The notes under the pieces: generated by a model | The model's input: the letters and a program-made list of their open reading frames with translations, nothing else | Database searches by the model: none | Told to the model about the DNA's origin: nothing | Part shown: positions 23,823 through 35,776 of the stretch, piece after piece | How the letters are laid out: each line of letters starts with the position of its first letter | Position numbering within the stretch: the stretch's first letter is position 1 | Source of the DNA: Adineta ricciae | Taxonomy: Eukaryota > Rotifera > Eurotatoria > Adinetida > Adinetidae | DNA: 64,000 bases | Assembly: GCA_905250025.1 (NCBI GenBank) | Contig: CAJNOJ010000016.1 | Span: forward strand, 248,001 to 312,000 | Direction: 5' to 3' | Translations under genes and position numbers: made by a program

Positions 23823-26455
23823 CTATAAAACGAAAGGTGCTGTTTGCTCATCGATTTTCACTTTTCCAACCGGATCACGGCGTTGTATTTGGTGAAAATC
23901 AATATTTGTATAGAGTTTCGGTTGGGATTGTTCAGTATTTTCTTCGGATACATCATTGGCCTTCTCCAATTCGTAGTGTTGGTTATCACTGGGATTGGAA
24001 GGGGCAGTCATATCGATAAGACCCGTTGATTTTTCACTCGGCAAGCTAGATTCATGAAGAATAGTTGGTAGACTTGATATGTGTTCAAGTGATGTATATG
24101 AGTCGTTTGAAGTGATATTTTCTTCAACGATATGTGATAAGTGTGAACGTGAGATGGATGAAAGACGTGACAAGGATGTTTCTTCGTGTATGAACAATGG
24201 CGGTGCTGGGCCAAGCAGATAACTGGTTGTCTGATCATGAAAATTTTCATCGAGAAGTATAATGCCGCCGCTGGGCGTTGGAATCTGAGCGGATACATTC
24301 TCTCCGAGTGTTCGAAATATATGTGAACTTGATGAAGATGATGTTGAAAGGATACTTTCAAAAGAATAGATATTCGATGGTTGCTGTTGATTGTTTGTAG
24401 ACAGAAGGCTAAGATTGGAGTTGAGACGACGATCGATGGTTGAATCGCATTCCGTGTCATTGCTTGGCAGCGATGCTTTATCGAAAGTGACGATTCCGTA
24501 TGAAAGTAAGAGCGACTGTTGAGAATTATTTGTTGATGTGGGGTGATGAAATGAACTAGAATGACAATAGAGTAATAAAAATGAAACTCGGACAGAATGA
24601 ACAAACCTTGAGCTATTCGATATACATGCAATCATATTAGTCGAATTTGCTAAACAAAATGAATATTTGCAGAGAAATGTCAAAATCAATCAAGAAAGCT
24701 TACGAGAACAACTGAGCATTGCCTGTTCACTTAATTGTGCTTTGAATGGTTGCATGACACTTGCAGGTGACGTAAACGAACGTTGACCAATGGGAAAACC
24801 AGTTCGGTCTAGAAAGAAAAAGATCATCATTTCTCGAAATCGATGGAATCTCCTCTTTCGTTCTCTCATACCCTCAGCAATCAAATGTACTGTTGTTCCA
24901 ACAATAATAGCTGAATGAACAGCCGGTGGTATGCTAATGATTGCTAAAATTGAAAAGATATTCACAGACTGCACTTCGCACTGTATTATTTTCGATAACA
25001 TACTGTTCACTCCAATATCCACCTTTACAGTTGTTTCATCATTCCTGGCTTGTTTTTCGACTTCTTGGTTTTCATTGACTCTTTGACTTGGCGGGCCCAT
25101 GTCAAGGTACGTTCCTTCAGACATTTCCTCTTTATCCATCGATGAACAAACTTCGTGGTTTGTATTATTGGACGATTGCAACCTATTCACAACTGGTTGA
25201 GATTGCAAACGGACGAATTGATTTCCGGTCGTCTCCTGTGGATCGTCTCCAAGTTGAAAATCCAAACATCTCGTTGATAAGAATGTTGACAGAGGTATCA
25301 CTGGTTCTTCTAATTGATTTTGACTGCTATTGAATGTCTGCGATCGCCGGAACGATGTGGTACTCTTGATTAGCTTTCGGAAAAAACCGGAAACTGAGCG
25401 CGGTTTGATTGCTTCCACTACTGGTTCTACTGAACCTTTTCGCGGAATGCCCATCGCTAGATTAGCATTCTCCTGCGTAAGTTGCACCGGTGGATGGATT
25501 TGTTTTAACTTTTCGATCCGTTTATTAGTTAATAATTGATTTTGAAAGGCCGATGAAAGTATCAATGGTCGTTCTTCAATCACTGGACTAACTAACAAAT
25601 GAATCGTGCTCGCTAGCGAAGATGAACGACATTTCATATGAACTTCACCATTACCATATGTTGATTTTCCCAATTCAATAAGAAAGATATTCGAACGATT
25701 TCCATAATGTTTTATCGTGAAGTATGGAATACAAAGAACTGTTTGATCTCTCGGTGGACACTGGTTCATAATGGTTTTCTTCAAATCTGTTCGATTACAA
25801 TCGACCGATGTAATATACAGATCTGTCGTAGTGAAATACAGGCGTGCATGGCCAATTAAAGCGTGATCGCGAGTAATGATCACATCATATGGAATTAGTT
25901 CGATGTCAAATGTGTGAATAATATGTTCCGTGGTCGATTGATATGATAATTCCGGACCCGGAATTTGCTCTCTAGTGCTTTCAGGCTTCTTCTGATGAAT
26001 CGATTCGAGATATTTCGTGATAAATGCTTTCTTACTGATATGTTCGCCGGAGAAATAGATCGAGACAGTAAAGCGTACATAATAAATATAAATAAATGCT
26101 TCAAAATCATTTTTAATCGTATCGAAGAATTCACACGATATGCATTCACTTAATAAAATCGGCGTCGAGTCTGTTTTGCCAATAATTTCAATACATGGCT
26201 GTTCATTTGCTGTGGATATCGTACAATTATCGACAAATGTTAAATATATATGACGTTTGCTCTTCTAAATATAGACACACACACACACATACATAAAAAT
26301 TCCCTCGAATGAAAACGGTCGAAAATCGAACGCACTTGTTTCCTTTGGATACATCGTAATTTGATTGGAGTTAACAATAACTTCGTTTCATTCCCATCAG
26401 TGATTGTTGTCGACGCAGGAGTGCTGTATGCCGGTTGCGAATTATCGCTCAGCAT
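23823..26455 (-). CDS. PH plus IRS-type PTB adaptor protein, DOK-like
   Basis: The minus-strand gene has a PH-like region assembled from the exon encoding LLLTPIKLRCIQRKQ spliced to KSKRHIYLTFVDN, then CTISTANEQPCIEI and AFITKYLESIHQKK. An IRS-type PTB domain follows around 25860-25600. It has ALIGHARLYFTTTDLYIT, then IPYFTIKHYGNRSNIFLIELGK, then GNGEVHMKCRSSSLASTI, the pattern of the DOK, FRS2 and IRS families. The long C-terminal region is Ser/Thr- and Pro-rich with possible tyrosine sites (for example GTYLDMG and NIYSF) and ends KIDEQTAPFVL. Such proteins dock on NPxY-phosphorylated receptors below the plasma membrane. The 5' end is uncertain: ATG 26455 is possible, but an upstream TTCTAG acceptor could extend the exon. 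A hydrophobic stretch near 24960-24880 may be intronic. Confidence 0.65.
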
Positions 26456-26699
26456 TCTCACATATTGTTGTTTTGCTTGTCTAGAACGGAGAGAAAAAGA
26501 AAGAAAGAAAAATACATTGAATTGCATCTATTCTGACGTGTGTTGTTTTCTTTCTTGTTATCGTGCTAATTCAATGCGCACAAGCACCAGAACAGATATC
26601 TGAATGAAAAAATAAAGACACACGTAATCACATACAAACAGACAAGTAAACAAAAACAGAAAAATATAAATAGTCAGAGCTCGAGTAATACTGCCAGGA

Positions 26700-28106
26700 T
26701 TAGTCATCGTTTTCATCATCAACAATGTTATCATCCGTCATCATGTCGAACTCATTGGGATTCTCAGATGTATCACCACTATTATACGGATGAAACACTT
26801 GTTGTTGTTTTAATAATTGTTGTAATTGGGGGTGCTGTTGCATAGAAGATGACGTATAAACTGGTTGGTAATCATGAGGTGTCAAAGGCGTTTGAGGAGT
26901 TTCAGGTGGCGATGAGCCGTTCGATGTTTGGTGCTTATAAATTGCCATTTCTGCTTGATAGACATGCTTCTTTTCTGATGCTGCTTGTTCATATTTATTC
27001 TTGATTTCGGCCGGAGTATTTTTCCAGCGAACGCCCAGCTCTCGTGCAACATCACTAACAGACATACCTAACAATGAAAAAATTCATGCTTTTATTGTTG
27101 ATTTCTGAATTTATCGATTTCGATTTTTTGCTTTAACAGATGTACTCGAGTTTTCAGTGATTAATTCAGTATTCTCGAATGTTGTCGAGCATTTTTTAGT
27201 CAGGATAGTAAAGTTTAATTGAATTCGGAGTTTCAAAGAAAATATGTTTTTGTCAGGTTTCGTTTGAAAAGAAAAAGAAAAACGCAAAAGAATCGACTAA
27301 AAAAAGAAAGAAGCACTAAGAAAATTCAATGGCAAATAAGCAATGCAAAAAGTATCAAACTCTCACAAGTATGATTTCATTCAAGATGTTGACACTGTCA
27401 ATAGTTCTAAAATGATCGTGTTCACTAGACGAGATCAGAGAATTTCCTTTCAAAGAAGATACTATTAAAGTGATGCATGAAAATTTCTCGAGTATGCTAT
27501 CAAAGATGTTGAGTCAATATTCAAATGGAGATTCTATTTCTGTTCGATGTTATTTAAGTGTGAAAACGAGATTTTACCTGATTGCGAACCGAGGACTTTA
27601 GGTCGTTCATCAGCACAGAAGAGAAAATAAGCTGATAAAGGCTTTTTTGGTGCAAGAGGATCTTTAGGTTTTCGCTCCCGCTTCTTCGCTACTTTTTTGG
27701 GTACATTGACAAGCGTTGTTGTAGTCATATGCTGTGTTTGATTTGGAATAATTAAAGTGTGCTGTTGCCGTTGTTGTGGTTCAACAAGATACTGTGTTGC
27801 CGGTGTCTGAAGTAATATCGACGATGTTGCCGATTGCTGTTGTTGTTGTTGTTGTTGCTGTTGAACATATATCGCCATTTCTTCTTTGTATCGTTTACGT
27901 TGTAGCTCTGCTGTCTCATTGAAACGTTTCTTTTCATTATCATTCATGTGCTTCCAACGTTCCGAACATTTCTTGGATATAACATTGTAATCGACTGTTA
28001 ATTGGGGATATTTACGACGTAGTTCATCACGGCACGTTCGAACGAATAACGTGTAGGCTGTGACCGGTCCACGGGGTTTATTCGCGTCCAAAGGTTTCTT
28101 TGGCAT
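26700..28106 (-). CDS. HMGB: HMGB-type protein with two HMG boxes
   Basis: Exon 1 (28106-27578) starts MPKKPLDANKPRGPVTAYTL and holds HMG box A (about residues 10-80; conserved CSERWKHMNDNEKKRF and the KRYKEEMA end). A poly-Gln run and a Gln/Thr-rich linker follow, then a basic PKKVAKKRERKPKDPLAPKK segment that opens box B. A 510 bp intron (27577-27068), about ten times the local norm, splits box B. It resumes with GMSVSDVARELGVRWKN and ends KKHVYQAEMAIY. The C-terminus is Gln-rich and finishes with a short acidic tail (DDNIVDDENDD). HMGB proteins bend DNA without sequence specificity and act as chromatin cofactors. The Gln-rich linker recalls insect DSP1. It is divergently placed with the SLC36 gene. 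Confidence 0.88.
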
Positions 28107-28622
28107 GATCGGCGAATAATAAAATATTAATATGATAATAAATTATATAATTAAATAAGAACAAAGACAGAGAGAAGAATAAGAATATCGTTAAGCATGA
28201 ATGATTTGATTATTTTCTCGGTTACACGTTTTAGAGGAAAGGTAAAAAACAATAAACACTATCATCAACCATTAGCAGGAGCAAAAAAAAAGAGAATGAT
28301 TTGTCCAATTGTATGAGTGTGCCACAATCAATGTCAACGAATGATTTGACAGGAGGATTAAAGCAAGTTTCTGATTGGTTCGATCGTGTTTTCCAAACAT
28401 TAATATAAAATAATAATTACTTATTTTTGCATAACATGTTTCCGAAGATAAATACTCGGTTCGCTCATGTCGCAGTACTTTCACGAATAAATGATTATGC
28501 GCTTGCATTTTAACGAAGTTGCAGTAGTTTCAAGGAGAAAAGAAAAATAGTCATATGTTTGTTTATACTTCTGATCTGACAGATAAATCGTTGTTTTAGT
28601 GAAGACTTGAACAAGTAGCACT
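28107..28622. promoter_or_regulatory. Divergent intergenic region
   Basis: About 515 bp separate the HMGB start (-) and the SLC36 start (+). I see AT-rich sequence and no coding frame with a domain. It most likely contains both promoters, but no specific element can be named. Confidence 0.4.
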
Positions 28623-30631
28623 ATGTCGAATCCGCCAAGTCGCAGTTCATCAGGAATACTTGCTGAACCAGCAGCGAATCCGGCGGCATCATCCTATGTA
28701 GAACAACCTGATCGACCATTACTTTACAAGGCACAAGAAGATTTAACTTCATTGACATCTCATGCAGATGAAAACAACGAAAATGAAGCGGTAAGAAGAA
28801 AGATTTTGACGCATTTCAAAGATATTTATTAATCTGAAAATCATCTAGATCGCCCCGTTAGTTTCTTCGATTTATGGTGAACAAAACGAATGTAAGACAA
28901 CGTAAGTTGTATTCTTATGGAAAAATCTCGTTGGCAAATATTTCTTCTGTATAGAAAATTAGAAACATTAATGCATATCATCAAAGGCAATATTGGCACT
29001 GGAATTCTGGCTTTTCCATACGCTTTATCGAAAGCTGGAATACTTGTACGTATTTGAGAGTCAAAATTTTTCTGGTGAACAATACTTTAACTCGATCATT
29101 TCAGTTTGGTCCAATTGCTTTTTGGATTATGGGTATAATGACATTGTATTGCATGCATCAACTTCTTCGATGTCATGATCATTACCAAGATCGGTAAATT
29201 TTGTCACTCGATGACAATCAGTGTAACAATTTCGTTTCTACTTAGCATATCACGACAAAAATGTGATTTTGGAGATGTTATGCGATATACATTAGCAACG
29301 TGCCGTTGGCGATGTGTTCATCGTTACGCAAAACTTGGAAAGTAAGATGACTCCGATGGACATTTCATCTTGATGTCTTCTCTTTTGTTTATCAGATTCA
29401 TCATCGATGGGTTTATTGTCGCGACACAATTAGGGTTCTGCGCAGTGTACTTCGTATTCGTACCCGCTAGTATTAAACAGGTAATTGGGTCAAAAGTAGA
29501 AAGTTATGTAATTTCTTAATCAACTAAACCGTCTTTTTTCGGGAGAAACAGGATCCGATATTCTATAATTAGATAGAAATATTAAATCTGAACTCACAGT
29601 TTACATCAATAGTATGCTGAAAATAACATAAGAGCAGAACTAATTCTTTTACAGATACCTTTATTTTCTTTTTCGGAAATGAGAATAACATTACAGATGA
29701 GTTGTATTATTAATTGCAATACCCTTAGATTGTTTTACCCACCAATGCAATTCTACTTTTCAATGCAGGTACTTGATCATTTCTTCACTCACAGTCCGCC
29801 GATTCAAGTCTACCAAATCTTCATGCTGGCACTCGTCATCGGCTTTTCATTCATACGAAATCTGAAACTTCTGGCACCATTTTCACTCGCAGCTAATATA
29901 ATCACTATTGGCGGTGAGAAGAGTTTTGAGTATTCTAAATGAATTTATTAGATGATTGACTGTTAGGATTAATTGTCATCATGCAATATATCGTTCGCGA
30001 TCTCCTTCCGGTAAAAGAATTCCCATTGATCACGCCATCGGCCGAGTGGCCGGTGTTTTTTGCTACTGCTATGTATGTTTTCGAAGGAATCGGCTTGGTA
30101 TGTACGAATAGGCAAAGGAGATGAGACAAAAAAGACGTCATGATTAACTTAGGTTTTACCGATCCAACAAAAAATGAGAGAACCTGAATCTTATCGTGGC
30201 CTCTTCGGTGTACTGAACATTGGCATTATTATTGTTACGACTCTCTACTTCTTTGTTGGATTATTCGGTTATCTCCGATATGGAGCTGATGCGCGTGGTT
30301 CAATTACACTCAATTTACCGAATGATCAGATGTAAGATCCATCTATCGATTCTTTTTCATTGATTTCAAATCTTTCAACCACTCTTCCTCTCTTTCACTC
30401 CTATCCTTTTGATAGATTATATCAATTTACGAAGATTATGTATGCAATAGCAGTATTCTTAACATATAATCTACAGTTTTATGTGCCATTTTCACTTCTC
30501 TGGCCTCGACTTTCTCGTAAAGTTCTTTATAAATATGGTGAAGACACGATTGAAAAATTCGAACATGCCTTTCGTATTGGACTCATCTTTATCACTTGTA
30601 AGTTTATTATCAAATCAACTTTCACCATTCA
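28623..30631 (+). CDS. SLC36-type proton-coupled amino acid transporter, 3' truncated at an assembly gap
   Basis: About nine short exons encode an AAAP-family transporter. After a polar 60-residue N-terminus comes TM1 with the family motif HIIKGNIGTGILAFPYALSK (SLC36 proteins have KGNIGTGLLGLP). Further helices follow (FGPIAFWIMGIMTLY, IVATQLGFCAVYFVFV, FMLALVIGFSFI, APFSLAANIITIGG) and the conserved VFEGIGLVLPIQQKMREP. The last visible exon gives TYNLQFYVPFSLLWPRL and EHAFRIGLIFIT. Its GTAAGT donor is followed within 20 bp by a single n at 30632. The exons for TM9-11 are not found downstream, so the 3' end lies in sequence hidden by that n. These proteins export small amino acids with H+ from lysosomes or across the plasma membrane. 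The break is probably technical, not a true truncation. Confidence 0.83.
30411..30631 (+). repeat. 221 bp direct repeat, copy 1 (SLC36 exon)
   Basis: This segment recurs at 35201-35421 with one mismatch (A versus G near 30609). It starts five bases before the exon's 3' splice site and covers the exon plus the first bases of the following intron. In both copies it stops exactly at an n. Confidence 0.95.
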
Positions 30632-30632
30632 N

Positions 30633-30753
30633 GACATTGGTGTTTTATGTAAAGATTGGTTTTCTAATAAAATATGTAGTACATCGTTAACTTCATGACC
30701 CATTATTTCTACTTTCACTCGACTATATCCAACTTATCCTACATTTCCACATC
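30633..30753 (+). repeat. 121 bp direct repeat, copy 1
   Basis: This is identical to 35844-35964. Here it directly follows the n. In the second copy it lies 421 bp after the n, just downstream of the BSDC1-like stop codon, so it is probably the 3' untranslated/flanking part of that gene. Confidence 0.95.
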
Positions 30754-31270
30754 TTGAGAGTAAGTGATTACAAGTCGCCATGACGTTTTTTTCGAGCTTC
30801 TCACAGCTCTCATCAGATGGCTTCACCATTCCTACTTAAGAAACAATGGAAAAAAACGAGCTCATCGCTACGCTTTCACGATAACATTGCTCTGTTACGA
30901 ACCTATACTGAAGAACATACGTGTATCCAAAACTCTGAATTTGCAATGGTAATAGCTTGTAATCACTCACCCTCTGTTCTTGTATATTTTATCGTTTCTT
31001 TTTCTAGCTTTTATTTGCACAGCATCTTCAATAAACGGTCCGTTGAGCAATACCGATGACGATGTCACTGTTTTCCTTCGAAGTATGATGTATCAAAAAT
31101 CACTTTTATGTGATGTGACATCAGAAAATAAATTATTTGTTCTACTCTTTGTAATAGATCTTTCTCTTCGAGTTTACTTATATCATAAACGATCATGTTG
31201 TCATAAGAACAATTAGAATTAATAACTCTCACATTCGTTGCGTGGCTATCATAAAACATTGTTTTCTTCG
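30754..31270. other. AT-rich DNA without a supported gene
   Basis: Short open frames (for example 30817-31059) exist but show no domain, and no consistent splice structure. SLC36 exons are not continued here. Confidence 0.4.
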
Positions 31271-31329
31271 TTAGATCTCTTGAATATCGTTATTGTCATC
31301 TTCAATCGTAGTATCTATCCAAACGAATT

Positions 31330-31980
31330 TAGTTCTTTATTGTTATTCGATTATCCCATGTATTAAGGAAATATTGTCAATGTATTCATAGTTCTCATTC
31401 TCAGTCAATAACGTGAAAATAGCTGTTGAATATACTTACGAAATGTATTCATTTAACGTTTTATGGTTTTATTCAAACATTTCCAATTGATTATTTCGAT
31501 GCAACACCTATTGTATTTATTTTATGTAGAACATATTTATACATAGCAAGTATTGTTGGCCAAACAGCAAAGGCATTGTTTGTTTTCGCATCCACTAATC
31601 GTTTTCTTTTTCATGACAAATTATCATGCAATTATTCGAAGACTTGTTATGCCAAAGCGAGCGAAATGGTTTACACTTGATACGATTATATTTCAGTTAA
31701 TTTCATGTATTCATCTTCCTATTTTGAATACTATTGTCAATGGACAATGTACTGGTATTGGTTATTTATGTTACTATTCATTCTATATAAATATTGATTA
31801 CTGTCGAGTTACTTCCAACAATTGTATTGAGTATATTTGCTTTTCTAATCTATCGAAATGTAAAACAAATTCGTACTTGTGTACAGTCAATGGTAAGTAA
31901 TAAGAATCTTGTGATTCGACATTATGTTATAACAACTGATCCATATCCCATTATACCTTTTTTTTATAAACAATGATTAG
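31330..31980 (+). pseudogene. Broken rhodopsin-like GPCR
   Basis: The three plus-strand frames together give pieces of a seven-helix receptor in the right order. A TM1-like GNIVNVFIVLILS with in-frame stops is followed by CIHLTFYGFIQTF. The TM3 part is CRTYLYIASIVGQTAKALFVFASTNRF. From about 31600 the frame changes to RRLVMPKRAKWFTLDTII, then QLISCIHLPILNTI, with a CTGIGYLCYYSFY loop. From 31794 it changes again to a TM5-like ITVELLPTIVLSIFAFLIYRNVKQIR. At least two frameshifts plus stops before TM2 make an active gene unlikely. Divergent receptors of this kind are abundant in bdelloids. Part of the damage could be sequencing error, given the poor assembly here. Confidence 0.55.
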
Positions 31981-32261
31981 TAAATATGTAATATTAAATA
32001 AAAGTGAAGAATATTTACAAATGAAAAGTTTCATGTTAAATATTGTTACATTTTTATTGTTTATTAATAATTTTGTACCTTTCTATACATATATATGATT
32101 GCATCAAAAACCATTTCATTATGATTAATTGGCATCAATAATTAAGAATATAATGACGACAATAGTCATAGATAACACAACAAATAATATTAAGTAAATG
32201 CTATTCGTTTCATTCTCTTGTGGAATGTTTATCTTTTTAAGTCACATCTTCTCTTGAAAAA

Positions 32262-33269
32262 TTAGTCAATATAAAATTCTGGATTAATAAATATTCTTCC
32301 GTTATGTTTATCTCGTATACATAAATGAAATGGTACATGTTCACAAATCGGTCCTTTCCCATCATATTGACATTCATATGTTGAATTTGCCTTATATAAT
32401 GCAGCACCACCAAAAGCTGAACGTACTTCAACTAAACCATGTTCAATTGGAATATGTTTTTGATGAATTCCAATAATTTGATCAGAAATTGATTTCGAAC
32501 AATAATTTTCTGATGATTTTGATAAATTCCATGTTCGATGCCAAACATCATAATTCATAACTGAATCAGCTAATGTACGTAACGCCCAAATATCATAATA
32601 ACCATATCTATTTCCTGCTGTCATAACAGACCAATCATTTTGATTGTATTTAAAATTCGAAAGAAAAGATAAAACATCTGTAGAAAAGACATCTGGATCA
32701 GTAAAAAGTATATAATCAGGTGATAATGAATGTGCTTTATTTAATAATGTATTACGACAATAAGCAAGACGTTCTGTACGTTCGCGATATTTATTAATTA
32801 ATTTTTTATGTGTATAAACATGTACACGAGACCATTGACGAAGTTTTTCTACAGTTTTATCTTTTGAATCATTTTCAAAAATATGCATTGAAGATGATGA
32901 ATGAAAAAGATTAAGAATTGGTTCAATATGACTTCGATATTTATCGATATAGTGGGCAATATCACGAGCACAAGATAAAACAACTAAACGAAAAGAACGA
33001 AGTTGATTAGTAGAATTTTCATATGAAAAATTTGATATTTGCTGAGGTAAATACAATTGAGGATAATCGCGTTCAAAAAATGAACGATTGTCCGGTGCGA
33101 TATATTGACGACATGTTACATTAACTAATCGAGTTTTGGGTTTTAATAACAAAGTAATATACGAATAATATTTAAATGAAAATAAACTTATGAAAATGAA
33201 ACATCCAATCATTAGAGAACATAAAATATGTGTTAATTTCGAAGATTTTGATCGTTTTGTTAGAAACAT
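32262..33269 (-). CDS. Type II membrane glycosyltransferase, GT-A-like
   Basis: An uninterrupted frame of 335 codons runs from ATG 33269 (MFLTKRSKSSK) to TAA at 32262-32264. A short basic cytoplasmic end is followed by one membrane helix (ILCSLMIGCFIFISLFSF) and a lumenal domain, the topology of a Golgi glycosyltransferase. The domain shows RLVVLSCARDIAHYIDKY, HIFENDSKDKTVEKLRQW, RLAYCRNTLL, DYILFTDPDVF as a probable metal/nucleotide-sugar motif, and NRYGYYDIWALR. This order resembles CAP59/CMT1-like mannosyltransferases (GT69) and related microbial enzymes, by memory of the families only. It has no intron and is more AT-rich than the flanking genes, which fits acquisition from another lineage but does not prove it. 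Donor and acceptor are unknown. Confidence 0.7.
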   Translation of the reverse strand: MFLTKRSKSSKLTHILCSLMIGCFIFISLFSFKYYSYITLLLKPKTRLVNVTCRQYIAPDNRSFFERDYPQLYLPQQISNFSYENSTNQLRSFRLVVLSCARDIAHYIDKYRSHIEPILNLFHSSSSMHIFENDSKDKTVEKLRQWSRVHVYTHKKLINKYRERTERLAYCRNTLLNKAHSLSPDYILFTDPDVFSTDVLSFLSNFKYNQNDWSVMTAGNRYGYYDIWALRTLADSVMNYDVWHRTWNLSKSSENYCSKSISDQIIGIHQKHIPIEHGLVEVRSAFGGAALYKANSTYECQYDGKGPICEHVPFHLCIRDKHNGRIFINPEFYID

Positions 33270-35200
33270 TTTTTGCGTTGAATGATCCAAGATAAAAATC
33301 AATGTGTAAACGATGTTCGTTCAAGCATTAAAAGGTACATTCGTCGAGACTATATAAAAGTAAAAAATAATGATATAGATGAAGACAAAAGGAGAAGAGT
33401 GAAAAAAAGAAATTTAAGGGTTAGAACTCATAAATGTGAGCTATCATCGCTGTCACAATGAATCAAAATTGAAATTAAATAGACACAAAAGCAAAAATAG
33501 AATTTGGTAATTGTATTCTTTTTATTTAAATGAGATGTGCAGATCATCGACATTTTGACTTGATTAAATCCTCCTCTGTCTCTTTTTTAATAATAAATTA
33601 CTACAATTTTTTGTGAAACACAATCTGAAAGATAATGTTCAAGGGTAAAAATTTGGACCCTTCCCCGCAGACGTTATAAACACTTCGAAAAACCCTCACC
33701 CACACACTCAAAGTCAAATTAATGCAAAACGTTTGTCTCACTCGTTAATATATCAATCAAATTTTTTTAATTCATTTCGATAGTGTAGAAAATAAATACT
33801 CGAAATCATTATTGATGCTTGAAGAAATTTGTCAACTATTTGAAAATATTCTTGGTAACGAACATCTATTAATATACGATGAAATGAAACAGTAAATTAT
33901 TTTTTTGTATTATTACTCATCTTGTTTGATTTGTGTATATAATGTGAAGTAGACGCATGACAAGACAATATGTGTGTTAGATTTACACACACGTTTATTC
34001 ACCTTTATGAAGGCATTGTTAACAAATTATGTTGTAGTAGGAATTGAGATTTCTCTGTCAAATATCGAAAAAATGTGTATTTTTATATGAAAATTATAAA
34101 AAGGTACTAATCCATCTTGTTTTCTGATCGAGCAATGCCTTTTATAGTGAAGCATTTTACTAGCAATATAACAGATTAGAAAGAAAAAAGAAATTTTTTA
34201 CATTTTTGTTATTGTATGAGATACATAGGGACTTCTCAACGAATGTAACTTCAGTCATACCGAAATAGGAATATATGCCTTCTGATTAGTGATATACCAT
34301 ACTGCTAACTCAGTTAGTTTATCATCTTTCAATTGCATGATGACTTTGTACGTCTATCTGTTTCTCTCGTATACCTAAATTTCATACGACTCCTACATAC
34401 GCCATATCTTCGAGTAATCTTTTCCGAATATAGTGTTCTTTTTTTTTCTATCATTATTACCTGTGTTTTCTACGCGAAATTCTTTATTCCCAATCACTTA
34501 TTTGTTAGCTTGAAGTGTGTAATTTGGTGTATCATCTAATTTTCTCAGTGTGCAATATTGTTCAATATCAGTTCTGTAACATTCTCGCACGTTCTTTCAT
34601 CTGTTCCCAATGTTAATTTCTATGATCTTGTTCTGCGCTTGTTTAATTTGTTGATAATTCACTTTGTAAACCTTCTGTTCCGTTTCTCATGTTTCCTTTT
34701 GGCTGATAAATACACTATCGTTTTTATCTGTCTAGCTCTTATTTATTTTCTCTTAAAAAACTAGTAATTGTATACATGATCTTCCTATTTGTTCATAAAT
34801 CTAGGTATATTTTGTTGTTATCATTTATTCCTACGTGTTTAGCTGTTTGTTGAATTAAATATAATGTGCGATATTTATGTTATTTAAATAAAACTGTGAG
34901 AGTCAACTTCATGTGTTGGCAGAAATTTGATGACCAAAAAACACAATTACCATATATACATACCGTTTTTTGTATGTAAAATTCTGGACATTCACAACGA
35001 ATGAAACCACACTTTTTCGCGTATCTCAAAGATTCTTAATTTACTCATTTTTAATTCATCTATGCTGTGCACTTCTGAGATTCCCATCATACTCGCAGGG
35101 ATGCGAAATCTGGAGAATCTGTAGTTTCTCCCTTGAAGTATATTCGTTAAAATATTTTTTCTTTAGCCATTTATAACGAATGTAAATATTTATACTCATC
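33270..35200. other. AT-rich spacer with a possible orphan TPR-like exon
   Basis: About 1.9 kb with almost no coding signal. One candidate exon on the plus strand, 33787-33897, follows a TTTCGATAG acceptor. It reads YSKSLLMLEEICQLFENILG then a stop, which looks like the last repeat of a TPR protein. No upstream exon was found, so it is at best a remnant. The rest is AT-rich, with only short spurious frames. Confidence 0.35.
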
Positions 35201-35421
35201 GATAGATTATATCAATTTACGAAGATTATGTATGCAATAGCAGTATTCTTAACATATAATCTACAGTTTTATGTGCCATTTTCACTTCTCTGGCCTCGAC
35301 TTTCTCGTAAAGTTCTTTATAAATATGGTGAAGACACGATTGAAAAATTCGAACATGCCTTTCGTATTGGACTCATCTTTATCACTTGTAAGTTTATTGT
35401 CAAATCAACTTTCACCATTCA
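35201..35421 (+). repeat. 221 bp direct repeat, copy 2 (isolated SLC36 exon)
   Basis: This is a near-identical copy of 30411-30631, including the acceptor TAG, the exon and the GTAAGT donor. No other SLC36 exon precedes it, so this copy is an isolated exon. It ends at the n at 35422. Confidence 0.95.
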
Positions 35422-35422
35422 N

Positions 35423-35776
35423 GGTGTGAAACAAGTGATTTTAGTATTGAGAATCGCAAAGATGACATAACACAGCTGTTAATCGATTCTCCACATGTTC
35501 GTTCAGTCTATACGCGCCTTGTACCTACATGTACAACACATCAAGATTTCTGGTCTCGATCGTGAGAAGAATAAGGAAGATTGAACGTTTGACCTTCTAC
35601 TTTCAGGCGGCAGTTGGAAAGGAGAATTTGACGAAACAGATCTCGAGGCAACTCTTACATCGAATACTGAACTTCCAGAGAGAAATCCGTCCGAAATTTC
35701 ACGATCAAACGAAGAATCTAAAATAATGAGGGAAACGAACGATGATTTGGATGATGATTGGGAATCTTGGCCATAG
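35423..35776 (+). CDS. BSDC1-like BSD-domain protein, C-terminal exons only (partial)
   Basis: Directly after the n, the plus strand reads IENRKDDITQLLIDSPHVRS then VYTRLVPTCTTHQDFWSR. This is the BSD domain with its invariant Phe-Trp, like human BSDC1 (VPAAVSHSEFWHRYFY). A short intron (35562-35613) joins it to SWKGEFDETDLEATL and an acidic end DDLDDDWESWP, matching human DWEKDFDLDM and the WEDWE terminus. The 5' exons are missing and must be in the unknown-size gap. BSD proteins of this group are cytosolic and poorly characterised. The exon junction that keeps the frame uses the acceptor GCGGCAG; an acceptor eight bases upstream would break the frame. Confidence 0.65.

Noticed and set aside
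24008..24631. Long minus-strand frame of 207 codons
   Set aside because: Overlaps the Ser-rich tail of the PH/PTB protein in another phase; His- and Ile-rich, low-quality composition, no domain.
30633..30700. Continuation of the SLC36 reading frame past the n
   Set aside because: The residues after the n are not transporter-like and the same DNA is the 3' flank of the BSDC1-like gene in the second copy.
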